Notes: generated by a model not told the origin, from the sequence alone. A DNA stretch of 64,000 bases from Beijerinckiaceae bacterium (GCA_947370975.1 CANBNG010000008.1:94286-158285), one strand, 5' to 3'. Numbered from the stretch's first letter, positions 1 through 7,870 are shown. Translations and numbers: made by a program.

Positions 1-122
1 GGCGAGCGGGGCAGGCGAGAGAACTTTGCAGAGCGGGCATCGAGGAAAACGCCATCGATTCAGAAGTCTGTAACGCGAAATGCGACAGCCTGCCGCAGGG
101 TGCGAAAAGTTGGCAGGATCTC

Positions 123-151
123 TTGTTTTTTGTGCAGTGCACTGACATATT
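123..151 (+). promoter_or_regulatory. Predicted promoter of the MmgR-like sRNA
   Basis: A TTGTTT element at 123-128 and a CATATT element at 146-151 are separated by 17 bases, a good fit to a housekeeping sigma-70-type promoter with start near 157. The spacer carries the perfect palindrome GTGCAGTGCAC (132-142), and TTGCAGTGCGGCAA covers 153-166 at the start site. These resemble the CTGC-N3-GCAG class of site bound by the polyhydroxybutyrate regulator PhaR. That assignment is inference; the promoter geometry is seen directly. Confidence 0.5.
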
Positions 152-156
152 ATTGC

Positions 157-248
157 AGTGCGGCAACGATGTTGCTGCTGATGCCCTCCTTGGGCGTTTC
201 CTCCCTAGACTTGGGCCGCTGACGAATAGTCAGCGGCCGTCTTTCTTT
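157..248 (+). ncRNA. mmgR: MmgR-like small RNA (alpha-r8 family)
   Basis: This stretch folds into three successive hairpins: GCAAC/GTTGC (163-175), GCCC/GGGC (183-195), and a 10-bp terminator stem GGCCGCTGAC/GTCAGCGGCC (214-238) followed by a T-rich tail. Between hairpins two and three lies TTTCCTCCCT (197-206), the conserved 'heart' motif I recall for the alphaproteobacterial alpha-r8/MmgR family. In Sinorhizobium meliloti MmgR limits polyhydroxybutyrate granule accumulation. The CU-rich single strand could pair with Shine-Dalgarno sequences. Length (about 80-90 nt) and architecture fit the family. The call rests on recalled motif identity and structure; no covariance search was possible. 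A short reading frame crossing this region has no coding character. Confidence 0.75.
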
Positions 249-264
249 CTGGGGTTGGTCTGGA

Positions 265-1203
265 TTATTCGGCTGCCAGAGGCAGGCCCGTGTGCCCGCT
301 CATCTGGGTAACCAGATCCATCACGGCATCGGTGACCTGCCGCAGGTCGCTGGCAAGCTGCGCGAAGGCGGGCTTCTTCTCCAATGTCTGCTCATCCATG
401 TAGAGCGCGCGGTTGATTTCGATTTGCAGCGCATGAAAGCCCGCGCCCGGGCTGCCGTAATGTTCGGTGATGAAGCCGCCAGCATAGGGCTTGTTGCGCA
501 GGACATGGTAGCCGAGCCGCCGCAATTCGCTTTCGACGAGATCGACAATCCGCCCGTTGCAGCTCGAGCCATAGCGGTCGCCCAGGATCATGTCCGCTTC
601 GACCCGCTGTGCGCTTGTCCCGCCCGTCCAGGAGGGCATGGAATGGCAATCGAGCAGCAGCGCCATGCCGAAGGTCCGCGCCGCGCGGCGCATCAGGCCG
701 CGCAATGCGTGATGATAAGGCTTGTAGAGCCCCTCGATGCGGCGCAACGCCTCTTCGACGGGCAGGCGCGAGGCATAGATATCCTGCGATTCCCCGACAA
801 CGCGCGCAATGGTGCCGAGCCCGCCTGCGACGCGCAGGGAGCGCGTATTGGCAAATGAGGGCAGCTTGCCATCGAACATGCGCGGATCGAGCTCGTAGGG
901 CTCGCGATTGGCGTCAAGAAAGGCCCGCGGGAAATGGGCGCGCAGCAAGGGTGCGCCGAGCGCCGCAGCAGGGGCGAAGAGCTCATCGACATAAGCATCC
1001 TCCGAGCGCCGCAGCGCCTGCGGATTTAGCCTCGAAAGCGCCAGAAAATCCGCCGGATAAACGCAGCCAGAATGGGGAGAGGACAAAACCAGCGGGGTGG
1101 AGAGCGAGGGCGGCTCGAGGATCTCGAAGGGCACGGCCAATTCTGGCGCGACCGGCGGGGTGGCCAGCGCATCCTCGTCCTGACCCGTCCCTGAGCGACC
1201 CAT
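265..1203 (-). CDS. N-formylglutamate amidohydrolase family protein
   Basis: This 312-residue protein matches the N-formylglutamate amidohydrolase family (PF05013), zinc-dependent hydrolases that release glutamate or another amino acid from its N-formyl derivative, as at the end of one histidine-degradation route. Family blocks visible are the early SSPHSG segment, DANREPYELDP, the LLLDCHSM block that carries metal ligands, and ITEHYG near the C-terminus. No signal peptide is seen, so it should be cytoplasmic. It is transcribed divergently from cpdR with about 250 bases between starts. The physiological substrate cannot be told from sequence: no hutH, hutU or hutI lies nearby. A second, more distant family member sits at 56112-56963. 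Confidence 0.85.
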   Translation of the reverse strand: MGRSGTGQDEDALATPPVAPELAVPFEILEPPSLSTPLVLSSPHSGCVYPADFLALSRLNPQALRRSEDAYVDELFAPAAALGAPLLRAHFPRAFLDANREPYELDPRMFDGKLPSFANTRSLRVAGGLGTIARVVGESQDIYASRLPVEEALRRIEGLYKPYHHALRGLMRRAARTFGMALLLDCHSMPSWTGGTSAQRVEADMILGDRYGSSCNGRIVDLVESELRRLGYHVLRNKPYAGGFITEHYGSPGAGFHALQIEINRALYMDEQTLEKKPAFAQLASDLRQVTDAVMDLVTQMSGHTGLPLAAE

Positions 1204-1449
1204 CCCGATCTCCGCCTATGAACCCGCAAGCTGCGACCCGTTGGAACGCGGGTTCCAGATCTTTGGCCCCAAGCATTCACTGTGCCAAGGGCGAGGGAGG
1301 CTGTCCATCTGTCATATGCGGGCCAAGTCGGCGTCTGCCTGTGTCAAATCCGTACCTTGCCCTGCAAAGCTCGCGGATTTCGTGGCCGCTTTCATCGGTT
1401 CTTTACCCTCCGCGCTGTTTATGGTGGCAATGTTCTGCGTGAGGCCAAA

Positions 1450-1827
1450 ATGAACACAACCGCACTTTCCACGAAAATCCTCCTAGCTGAGGATGATAAT
1501 GACATGCGCCGCTTTCTCGTGAAGGCGCTGCAAAATGCCGGTTATGACGTGGCCTCCTTCGACAATGGCCTCTCAGCCTATAATCGTCTGCGCGAGGAGC
1601 CTTTCGAGCTCCTGCTCACCGATATTGTCATGCCGGAGATGGATGGCATCGAACTCGCCCGCCGCGCGACCGAGCTCGATCCTGACATCAAGGTGATGTT
1701 CATCACCGGTTTTGCGGCAGTTGCCCTCAACCCCGACAATAATGCGCCCCGTGAAGCCAAGATTCTGTCGAAGCCCTTCCACCTCAAGGATCTGGTCAAC
1801 GAAGTGCAGCGTTTGCTGGCGGCCTGA
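1450..1827 (+). CDS. cpdR: Response regulator CpdR
   Basis: A 125-residue single-domain receiver, almost identical in layout to the alphaproteobacterial cell-cycle regulator CpdR. The acidic pair is in LLAEDDND (residues 11-18), the phosphoacceptor is Asp58 in LLTDIVMPEMDG, and the family-specific ITGFAAVALNPDN and LSKPFHLKDL blocks are intact. In Caulobacter, unphosphorylated CpdR localises and primes the ClpXP protease so that CtrA and other substrates are degraded; the CckA-ChpT phosphorelay switches it off. There is no output domain. The ATG at 1450 is preferred over an upstream in-frame start (1282) because it begins the conserved domain. It is followed by tRNA-Val. Confidence 0.95.
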   Translation: MNTTALSTKILLAEDDNDMRRFLVKALQNAGYDVASFDNGLSAYNRLREEPFELLLTDIVMPEMDGIELARRATELDPDIKVMFITGFAAVALNPDNNAPREAKILSKPFHLKDLVNEVQRLLAA

Positions 1828-1918
1828 AAAAAGGCGGCAAGGCGCTTGCGCAGCTGCCCGTGACGCTTTATACCCCGCTCATTCCGTTTGCACCGGCCAC
1901 CGTTTGGCCGCATGCCTC

Positions 1919-1983
<65 letters not shown>

Positions 1984-1993
<10 letters not shown>

Positions 1994-2036
1994 TTTAGAA
2001 AGCCTCGGTTGTCGCAAGACAACCGGGGCTTTTTTC
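1984..2036 (+). repeat. Direct repeat, copy 1: tRNA-Val 3' end plus terminator
   Basis: The last ten bases of the tRNA (GGGCCCACCA), a short linker, and the terminator hairpin form a segment recurring at 2687-2740. The two copies share GGGCCCACCA, GAAAGCC, CGGTTG, GACAACCG and GGCTTTTT in the same order, with only a few substitutions and one single-base length difference in the hairpin loop. Confidence 0.8.
1999..2035 (+). terminator. Rho-independent terminator of tRNA-Val
   Basis: GCCTCGGTTGTC (2002-2013) pairs with GACAACCGGGGC (2018-2029) around a GCAA tetraloop, with one G-T pair, followed by six T residues. Confidence 0.9.
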
Positions 2037-2189
2037 TGTTCGCGCGGATTTGCCAGCCGCCAGATAACGATCCCACATCGCTTCAAGCAGTTTCGGTTCG
2101 CCAGTCGCGCGGATTGACGAAAGGATTGACCGGCTTCCTCAAGGCGGATTATCAGTCTAGCTGCAATAAAATGATAAGGGACATGCAAT

Positions 2190-2633
2190 ATGCTGGAAAT
2201 GCAGAAGGATAAAATTCGTTTTGGCGCGTCTTTCATTTGCGGGCTGGTAATCTCTGTTCTCTCGATCGCTCATGTCGCAGCAGCGTCTCTGGACCTTGAT
2301 GGACGCTATATCCTGGACGCAGAGGCGACCGAAAATTCTGTCCCTTACCTGAAGTTGATGGACAAGAATCCTGCTGAAAAAATGGGATTTCAAATATTTT
2401 CCCAACTCATGGATTCACTTTCCATTTCAGGAGAAACTCTCAAAAGCGCTATTCTTGAATGCAAGCTCAGCAAGGCTGCTGTCGGCTTTGACGCCGCCTG
2501 CGTAAATGCGCTCAGCAAGGAAAATATCTCTTACGAGATTGTCGTCGACGGGCCTTATCTTATCCTTTTGGAAAAGCAGTATCCCATTTTCTTCAAGGCG
2601 CCCGACGGGAAAACATTTCCAAAACTCGATTGA
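2190..2633 (+). CDS. Small exported protein of unknown function, in a tRNA-flanked insert
   Basis: A 147-residue protein I do not recognise. An N-terminal hydrophobic segment (about residues 12-32, ending AHVAAAS) looks like a signal peptide, so it is probably periplasmic or outer-membrane associated. The mature part has two cysteines (about residues 91 and 104), no catalytic motif and no transmembrane segment. Base composition is visibly more AT-rich than the neighbours and many codons end in A or T. It lies between tRNA-Val and a partial copy of that tRNA's 3' end, so it is the only cargo of a possible small acquired segment. Start choice between ATG 2190 and ATG 2202 is uncertain. Acquisition by transfer is inference. 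Confidence 0.6.
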   Translation: MLEMQKDKIRFGASFICGLVISVLSIAHVAAASLDLDGRYILDAEATENSVPYLKLMDKNPAEKMGFQIFSQLMDSLSISGETLKSAILECKLSKAAVGFDAACVNALSKENISYEIVVDGPYLILLEKQYPIFFKAPDGKTFPKLD

Positions 2634-2686
2634 CGCTGGGGCACGGGCAGCTTGAACAGCTACGTGGTTTCTGGCGAACTGGGCTG

Positions 2687-2740
2687 GGGCCCACCAATTG
2701 GAAAGCCCCGGTTGCCATCACGACAACCGCGGCTTTTTCG
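2687..2740 (+). repeat. Direct repeat, copy 2: tRNA-Val 3'-end relic plus hairpin
   Basis: Starts with the same GGGCCCACCA as the tRNA acceptor 3' strand and continues into a hairpin (CCCCGGTTG / GACAACCGCGG) with a T run, closely matching 1984-2036. No tRNA body precedes it: the upstream 60 bases do not form T or anticodon arms. This is what an attachment-site duplication would leave, with the complete tRNA at one end. A relic terminator is the alternative reading. Confidence 0.65.
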
Positions 2741-2765
2741 TTTTGAGGCGATGGTGGACTTTGGC

Positions 2766-3722
2766 TCAATCCTTGGTCGCCAGCGTCACCTTGTAGCGTG
2801 CAATGTCGCTTTCGACGATTCTGCGCACATGCTCGCCGTTCATTTCCGCCTCGTCGGCAGGTGTCGAGCCAAGCTCGTTCAACCGTTTGCGAATGGCGGG
2901 ATCTGCAATTGAGCTGCGCAGCGCCCCATTCAACCTTGCGATCACGGCCTCGGGCGCCTTGGCGGGCGTGAAAATAGCATTCCATCCTTCCGCGAGGAAT
3001 TCCGGCAGGCCGCCTTCCGCCGATGTCGGAAGATCGGGCAGAATTTCCAGACGCTTCGCCGAGGCCAAGGCGAGACCCTTGACCTTTTCTGTCTGGATCG
3101 AGGGTGCAATGGAGGCGGCATTGTCACACACGCCATCGACATGCCCGCCGAGGAGGTCGTTGAGCGCGGGGCCAGCGCCGCGATAGCTCACCAGCGTGAC
3201 TTCGACCTTCGCAGCCGCGATGAAATTCTTGCAGATCAGGTAATTCGACGAGCCGAGGCCTGCGTGGGCCAGATTGACCTTGCCCGGATTGGCCTTCAGG
3301 TAACTGACGAACTCGGCCAATGTCTTTGCCGGAAAGTCATTTTTCACGGCCAGCACGGGCGCGGTCTTGGCAATCAATCCCACGGGCGAGAATGAGGCCG
3401 GCGTGAATTTGACGTCCGGGGTCAGCACGTAGGATGCGGCATTGGTGCCGGTATTGCCGATCAGGATTGTGTAGCCGTCCGGCTTGGCGGCGGCGACGCG
3501 GTTCAGTGCAATGACGCCACCCGCCCCTGCGACATTCTCATTGATGATCGTCGTGCCAAGCGCCTGGCCCATCCGCTCTCCGATAATCCTCGCGATGACG
3601 TCCGAGGCGCCGCCCGCAGCGAAAGGGACGATCATCGTGATTGCACGGTCGGGATAGGTCTGCGCTGTGGCTGATGTAACGAGGCCAACAAGCGCCAGAC
3701 TGGCGAGAGCGAGGCGGGGCAT
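2766..3722 (-). CDS. Bug-family (TctC-like) periplasmic substrate-binding protein
   Basis: A 318-residue tripartite tricarboxylate receptor (PF03401). A clear signal peptide ends at TSATAQ, followed by the family opening YPDRAITMIVPFAAGG with SDVIAR, then N-x-AGAGG and PDGYTIL blocks and the DNAAS segment. Such proteins bind small carboxylates in the periplasm and normally deliver them to a TctAB-type membrane pair; none is in this window, so it is an orphan or supplies a distant permease. The start at 3722 has GGAGG about 8 bases upstream and places the signal peptide at the N-terminus; a longer in-frame start exists at 3815 but overlaps the neighbour's terminator. Ligand unknown. Confidence 0.88.
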   Translation of the reverse strand: MPRLALASLALVGLVTSATAQTYPDRAITMIVPFAAGGASDVIARIIGERMGQALGTTIINENVAGAGGVIALNRVAAAKPDGYTILIGNTGTNAASYVLTPDVKFTPASFSPVGLIAKTAPVLAVKNDFPAKTLAEFVSYLKANPGKVNLAHAGLGSSNYLICKNFIAAAKVEVTLVSYRGAGPALNDLLGGHVDGVCDNAASIAPSIQTEKVKGLALASAKRLEILPDLPTSAEGGLPEFLAEGWNAIFTPAKAPEAVIARLNGALRSSIADPAIRKRLNELGSTPADEAEMNGEHVRRIVESDIARYKVTLATKD

Positions 3723-3814
3723 GCATGTTCCTCCCATTGAGCTTTGTGAAATTCGTACAAGCCCGCCGCGCGCGAGCCAATGGGCAATAGGTCTCTGTGG
3801 CGTTGGCCACATCA

Positions 3815-3846
3815 TAAAAAAAGGCCCGGCGTTTCCGCCGGGCCTT
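3815..3846 (-). terminator. Terminator of the outer-membrane barrel gene
   Basis: AAGGCCCGGCG (3821-3831) and CGCCGGGCCTT form a strong hairpin; on the minus strand it is followed by a run of seven T. It sits 30 bases past the stop at 3877. Confidence 0.88.
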
Positions 3847-3876
3847 TCAGGTCTCGATAAGGTCGTCAGGTGGATA

Positions 3877-4776
3877 TCAGAAGCGGTAGTTCACACCCGC
3901 GCGCGCAATGTCGCCGGAGATCTTTGCGCGAACGACGGCAGAAGCCGGCAGGAGCGCGACGGCGCCAGCGTCGGGCGACAGCGCGTAGGACACCTTGCCC
4001 AGATCATAGTGCAGATATTCAGCCTTCAGCGAGACGTTGTTCGTCAGCGCATATTCCACGCCACCACCGAGCGCCCAGCCGACCTTGACCCCGGACTTGG
4101 AGCCCGACCACACGCCGTTTGCATCCACATTTGGCGAAGAGCAGTCGACGGATGCGCAATGCGCCTTGAGCGCAACGCTGGTTGCCGACTTCACATTGCC
4201 GAAAGCCAGGCCGCCGGTGCCGTAGATGAAGGCGCGATCGAGCGCGAAACCGGCGCGGCCGCGTGCCGTGCCAAGCCAGTTGGCCGAGCCGCGCGTGGCC
4301 GAATTGGAGGTCAGCGTATCGTCGGAATAGCTGGGGCCGACGCCATTCTGGGGACGGATCTGGACGATGCCCGGCGCAACTGCCGAGACCGACGCGGACT
4401 TGGTGCTGAGATGGGTGACGTCGGCTTCAAGGCCATAAACGAGATTGCCCGACTGCAGATTATAGCCAAGCGTCAGGCCGCCCGTGAAGCCGCCATTTGC
4501 CTTGGAGCCAAGCTGGCTCGGCAGGAAGCCGGTCTGGGTCGCGCCGGTCAGGAAGGCGGTCACCGGCAAGGAGGAGCTGGAATAGGCCGGGTTCACGCGG
4601 TCGTTCGACCAGGCGTAGCCAGCCGTCGCGCCGGCATAAAACCCTGTCCAGCTGAAGATCGGAGCCGGAGCAACAAACACTGCCGGGGCCGTGCGCGCGG
4701 GCAGGTCCGCGGCAAAGGCCGACAAGGAGAGGGCGGTGAGCGCGGTGGCTGAAAGAAGCAGAAATTTCATGTTCAT
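3877..4776 (-). CDS. Omp25/Omp31-like outer-membrane beta-barrel protein
   Basis: About 299 residues, with a signal peptide ending SLSAFAADLPAR, then the family hallmark APIFSWTGFYAGATAGYAW. The rest alternates short hydrophobic strands with polar turns, and it ends in the outer-membrane signature ARAGVNYRF with a terminal Phe. This is the layout of the 8-stranded OmpA/Omp25-type barrels common in Rhizobiales, structural surface proteins rather than enzymes. The motif VKVGWALGGGVEYALT and LKAEYLHYDLG near the end are typical. Two cysteines (near KAHCASVDCSS) may form a disulphide in a loop, less usual in this family. Start could be 4776 or 4770. It is monocistronic with its own terminator. 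Confidence 0.9.
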   Translation of the reverse strand: MNMKFLLLSATALTALSLSAFAADLPARTAPAVFVAPAPIFSWTGFYAGATAGYAWSNDRVNPAYSSSSLPVTAFLTGATQTGFLPSQLGSKANGGFTGGLTLGYNLQSGNLVYGLEADVTHLSTKSASVSAVAPGIVQIRPQNGVGPSYSDDTLTSNSATRGSANWLGTARGRAGFALDRAFIYGTGGLAFGNVKSATSVALKAHCASVDCSSPNVDANGVWSGSKSGVKVGWALGGGVEYALTNNVSLKAEYLHYDLGKVSYALSPDAGAVALLPASAVVRAKISGDIARAGVNYRF

Positions 4777-4937
4777 GTCCATTCTGGCGATGATTGTATC
4801 GACCGTTGGGCGCAGCAAATCGCCGATGCCTTTGGTTCTAGAAATGCTGAGTCGTGACATGTACTTAGCATCTTGCTTAACCGTTGGCTAGCAATGGTCT
4901 AGCTACTTCTTGGTGTTGTGGCCCACCGCGCCGCACA

Positions 4938-4977
4938 TAAAAAAAGCCCCGGATGCGTTAAAACGCAGCCGAGGCTT
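4938..4977 (-). terminator. Terminator of the carbonic anhydrase gene
   Basis: An AAGCCCCGG-x-TGCGTT / AACGCA-x-CGAGGCTT hairpin with a minus-strand run of seven T, located just past the stop codon at 5002. Confidence 0.85.
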
Positions 4978-5001
4978 TCCGTGGGGCAGTAGGGCTGAAG
5001 G

Positions 5002-5748
5002 TCAGAGACCCTTGAGCAGGAACCGGCGGTTGAGCGCCTGAAGCGGGCGCGCATTCATCGGGAAGAGCGCCTTGAAGGCGTCGATATCGGCGGTGCCCAC
5101 GTCAATGGTTGTGCCAAAGACGTTCCAGTCGACGACCTCCGAGCAGGGCGGCGTCGTCAGCGAGCCTTCGTAGCGATAGAAGTCGCGGCCCTTGGGCAGG
5201 AAGCTGCGCGGATCGAGCGTGGCCTTCAGCTTGGCTTCGCCTTCTTTCTTGGGGGCTGCCTGCATGATGCTGGCAAAGCCCTTGTGCGTCTTGCCGGCAG
5301 CCATCAGCACGCCCACAACCGCCAGGCGGCCATCGGCGGCAGCATGGACAAAGTGAACCTCCATGGCCGTGCGCTTGCCACCGAAGGCATGCTCGCTCGG
5401 GGTATGGAAATGGAACTGCTTGAGTTCGTAGGCGGTTTTTCCGATCGTCAGCGAGCCGCCGTCTTTCACATTGGCCTGGATCGTGTGGCCATTGTTGACA
5501 ATGTCATAGGCCTGCGGCTTCCAGTTGATCGCGAGGCGATCGACATTGGCGCGGATGGCGGCGGTCAGGTCGATCGGCGACTGCTCGGCGCCGACTGCGC
5601 AAGCCTTGAACTTGCTGTCCATATCGCCCCATTTTGTGGCGCCATGCTCACCCTCATATTCCCAATGCGGGGCTGCGCCTTCAGCGCGCGCGGTCGAGGC
5701 GCAGACGGGGCAGGCGATCAGGGAGGCGATAAACTTTCTGCGGTCCAT
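5002..5748 (-). CDS. Periplasmic alpha-type carbonic anhydrase
   Basis: A 248-residue alpha-class carbonic anhydrase that interconverts CO2 and bicarbonate. Zinc ligands are seen in QFHFHTPSEH (the two His of HFH) and in EVHFVH. Other landmarks are QSPIDL near residue 57, the NNGHT block, and SLTTPPCSE, which holds the active-site Thr region. The N-terminus MDRRKFIASL followed by a hydrophobic stretch ending ASTARAEG is an export signal with a Tat-like RRKF, so it acts in the periplasm. Two Cys in the mature protein (KACAVG and PPCSEV) match the conserved disulphide of this class. Length is normal for the family. Upstream DNA is strongly AT-rich and probably holds its promoter. Confidence 0.95.
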   Translation of the reverse strand: MDRRKFIASLIACPVCASTARAEGAAPHWEYEGEHGATKWGDMDSKFKACAVGAEQSPIDLTAAIRANVDRLAINWKPQAYDIVNNGHTIQANVKDGGSLTIGKTAYELKQFHFHTPSEHAFGGKRTAMEVHFVHAAADGRLAVVGVLMAAGKTHKGFASIMQAAPKKEGEAKLKATLDPRSFLPKGRDFYRYEGSLTTPPCSEVVDWNVFGTTIDVGTADIDAFKALFPMNARPLQALNRRFLLKGL

Positions 5749-6074
5749 GGGTATTTCCTTAAATCCTCCCGCGCGCCTGCTGTGCAGCGGCCGGGATTTT
5801 TGTCAGATCTGGGACATTCGTCAGCTAGACGTACCGTAGGTCAAGCTTAAGATTAAAACATAAATTATTTTTTTATAAATATACAAATTTATGTCGTCCC
5901 AGGTCTGTTCGGCCTATCCCGCCCGCTCTGAGCAATGGTGGCGTGCAAATCGACGGCTCTCGGCAAGCTTGCGGGGCGAGGCGGGCACTCGCGACGCAGC
6001 CATATCGGCCCATGCTTGACGCCGATCAATGCAGAGCTTGTCTGCGCGGCTTAGAAAAACGCAGGAGACAAGCC
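5749..6074. other. Intergenic region with AT-rich block and an FNR-type box
   Basis: The 326 bases between the divergent carbonic anhydrase and small Cys-rich genes contain an unusually AT-rich block at about 5838-5892, likely promoter DNA for the minus-strand gene, and an FNR/FixK-like palindrome at 6016-6029. I see no convincing coding sequence or stable RNA fold. Confidence 0.6.
6016..6029 (+). promoter_or_regulatory. FNR/FixK-type anaerobox
   Basis: TTGAC-GCCG-ATCAA matches the FNR/FixK consensus TTGAT-N4-ATCAA at nine of ten defined positions. Its centre is about 52 bases upstream of the ATG of the small Cys-rich gene, close enough for class II activation if the transcript leader is very short. 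Function is inferred from the motif only. Confidence 0.55.
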
Positions 6075-6299
6075 ATGAATACCAAGAGCACTTTTCTGTC
6101 TGGCATTGGCAGCGCCGTGAAAGCCCTGTTGGCGCGGCGCGCAAGCCGCGACTTTGTCTGTGGCGATTGCACCCGCAATGCGCAATGCGGGGCAGAACCC
6201 AGCGACCAATGTGTCGTGCGCGCTGCGCAGATCACGTCCGAGCGCGGCCGCCCGGCCAAGCGCGAGATCTCCAGCGGCAAGATCTCCGGCGGCTGGTGA
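6075..6299 (+). CDS. Small Cys-rich protein of unknown function
   Basis: A 74-residue protein with four cysteines in the pattern C-x2-C-x5-C-x7-C (residues about 34-51, FVCGDCTRNAQCG then SDQCVVRAAQI). Such spacing suggests metal or Fe-S binding. The N-terminus is amphipathic rather than a signal peptide and the tail is basic. AGGAG lies 7 bases before the ATG, which supports this start over an upstream in-frame one. I recall similar short CGDC-type proteins in rhizobia but no known function. The upstream FNR/FixK-like box suggests induction under low oxygen. It precedes a YciI-like gene by 42 bases and may be co-transcribed. Confidence 0.65.
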   Translation: MNTKSTFLSGIGSAVKALLARRASRDFVCGDCTRNAQCGAEPSDQCVVRAAQITSERGRPAKREISSGKISGGW

Positions 6300-6341
6300 G
6301 AAGCGTGGTATCGTCTCCCCAAACGGAGAGGAATGCCACCC

Positions 6342-6623
6342 ATGCACATCTGTCGCATTGCCTATGACGCGCCCGGCAAGGATGCCGAGCGCAAGGCGCT
6401 GTTCGAGGACCATCGCGCCCATCTGCGCTCCGGACTTGCGCGCATCGTGCAATCAGGTCCGCTGTTTGCAACCGATGGCTCGGGCGCCAAGACAGGCGCA
6501 CTCGTCGTGTTCGAGGTCGACGATCTGGCCGAGGTCGAGCGCTTTACAGCTCGCGATCCCTATATCGTCCATGGAGTCTATGGCCGCGTCGAGCTGCTGC
6601 GCTGGGACAAGACCATCGGCTGA
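6342..6623 (+). CDS. YciI family protein
   Basis: A 93-residue YCII-domain protein, a dimeric ferredoxin-like alpha/beta fold. Family features seen are the early hydrophobic strand, the R-x2-H-LRSG segment in which a conserved His sits after the first helix, the strand LVVFEVDDLAEVERF, and the DPYIVHGVY block corresponding to the family D-P-[FY] motif. Biochemical role is unknown for most members; some are fused to enzymes or act on chlorinated or hydroxylated aromatics. The ATG at 6342 has GGAGAGG about 10 bases upstream; the ATG at 6333 lies too close to it. Confidence 0.85.
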   Translation: MHICRIAYDAPGKDAERKALFEDHRAHLRSGLARIVQSGPLFATDGSGAKTGALVVFEVDDLAEVERFTARDPYIVHGVYGRVELLRWDKTIG

Positions 6624-6708
6624 GCCTGTCCCCCAATCGGTGAGCCGGCCCCTTTAACAAGCGTCGCAATAGGCGTATTTTCCGCTCCACAAAAAAGGGG
6701 AGGAAAAA

Positions 6709-7722
6709 ATGCGGCTTTTCACGCGTGCGGCTGCGGCTGCTCTGGCGCTGTTCTTGAGCGCGGCTGCTTACGCGCAGACGCCGGAGGCGTTCTATCGCGG
6801 CAAGACGGTGTCCATCGTCATGGGAACGGGGCCGGGCGGCAGCTACGATCTCTATGGGAGGCTCGTCGCCCAGCATATCGCCCGCCATATTCCGGGTCAG
6901 CCGACCATCATTGTCGAACATATGCCGGGCGCTGGCGGCGCGATTGCCGGCAATTACATTTTCAACACTGCGCCGCAGGATGGCTCCAAGCTTCTGCTGG
7001 CCCATGCTCTGCCGCTGATTGAAAAGCTGCAGAATGACGGCGTGCGCTTCCAGTCGAAGAAATTCCAATGGCTCGGTGCTTACGATCAGATCAGCCAGAT
7101 GCTGGCCGTCTGGCATACCTCGCCCGGCAAATCGATTGCGGAACTGAAAAGCCAGCCGGTCGTGCTGGGCTCGATGGGCCGGTCGCATCTGTCCTATCAA
7201 TGGGCCTCGCTTCTCAAGGGCGCGGTCGATGGCCAGTTCCGGGTCATCTCCGGCTTTCCGACGGGTGGCGAGCTGAACATGGCGATGGAGCGCGGCGAGA
7301 TCGCGGGTTGGGTTGTCGCCTGGGAGAATATCAGCGGCGGCAATGCCGATTGGCTGCGCGACAAGAAGGTCATCATTCCGGTTCAGTTCACGCTGACCCG
7401 TATGGCGGAATTGTCGGACGTGCCGACCCTGATCGAATTGTCGCAGGGCGAGAACCGCGAGATTGCGGAATTCCTCGCCGCCGGCACGCCCCATGCCCGC
7501 GCAATGGCCTATGGCCCCAATGTGCCGGCCGACCGCACCGCTGCGTTGCGCGTGGCGTTCGAGGCCATGATCAAGGATCCCGCATTCCTTGAAGACGCCA
7601 GGAAGCGCAATCTTTCGATCACGCCCCGCAGCGCTGCAGAAGTGCAGCGCTTGGCTGAACTGATTGTCGATGCCTCGCCCGAATTCATTACGCGCGTCAA
7701 GAAAGCGGTGGGCGCGGATTAA
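6709..7722 (+). CDS. Bug-like periplasmic substrate-binding protein
   Basis: A 337-residue tripartite tricarboxylate receptor-type protein. The signal peptide ends SAAAYAQ, the fold-defining start is YRGKTVSIVMGTGPGGSYDLY (glycine-rich ligand loop with a Tyr-Asp-Leu-Tyr), then EHMPGAGGAIAGNYIF and the late MAYGPNVPADR hinge. It belongs to the same subgroup as the protein at 37296-38345 (shared GGxYDLY, GAG, GEVDG/GEIAG sites), which diverges from classical Bug proteins. No membrane partner genes are adjacent. A strong GGGGAGG precedes the ATG. Ligand cannot be inferred. Confidence 0.85.
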   Translation: MRLFTRAAAAALALFLSAAAYAQTPEAFYRGKTVSIVMGTGPGGSYDLYGRLVAQHIARHIPGQPTIIVEHMPGAGGAIAGNYIFNTAPQDGSKLLLAHALPLIEKLQNDGVRFQSKKFQWLGAYDQISQMLAVWHTSPGKSIAELKSQPVVLGSMGRSHLSYQWASLLKGAVDGQFRVISGFPTGGELNMAMERGEIAGWVVAWENISGGNADWLRDKKVIIPVQFTLTRMAELSDVPTLIELSQGENREIAEFLAAGTPHARAMAYGPNVPADRTAALRVAFEAMIKDPAFLEDARKRNLSITPRSAAEVQRLAELIVDASPEFITRVKKAVGAD

Positions 7723-7804
7723 GTCGCAAAAGTATATTTTTTCCGACGCGGAACGCAGGCGCCCTTTCCTCGTTTGATCGTATCCAGCCACAGCTGTCCA
7801 CAGG

Positions 7805-7829
7805 CCCAGTCGCAATATTTGCGACTGGG
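7805..7829. repeat. Perfect inverted repeat (11-bp arms)
   Basis: CCCAGTCGCAA, three bases, then TTGCGACTGGG. It lies 80 bases after the binding-protein gene and lacks a strong T run on the plus strand, so it may be a terminator of modest strength or a protein-binding palindrome. Confidence 0.6.
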
Positions 7830-7848
7830 AAAACCATTCGCCTGACGT

Positions 7849-7870
7849 TGCAGAAATCATTGCAGTGCAG
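7849..7870 (+). promoter_or_regulatory. PhaR-like TGCAGTGCA site upstream of the 85-residue gene
   Basis: TTGCAG (7849-7854) and ATTGCAGTGCAG (7859-7870) repeat the TGCAGTGCA core seen in the sRNA promoter at 133-141. The core fits CTGC-N3-GCAG-type PhaR sites except for the first base. Regulation by PhaR is inference. Confidence 0.3.

Noticed and set aside
123..311. Short 62-codon frame at the window start
   Set aside because: It overlaps the MmgR-like sRNA and its terminator and shows no protein family signal.
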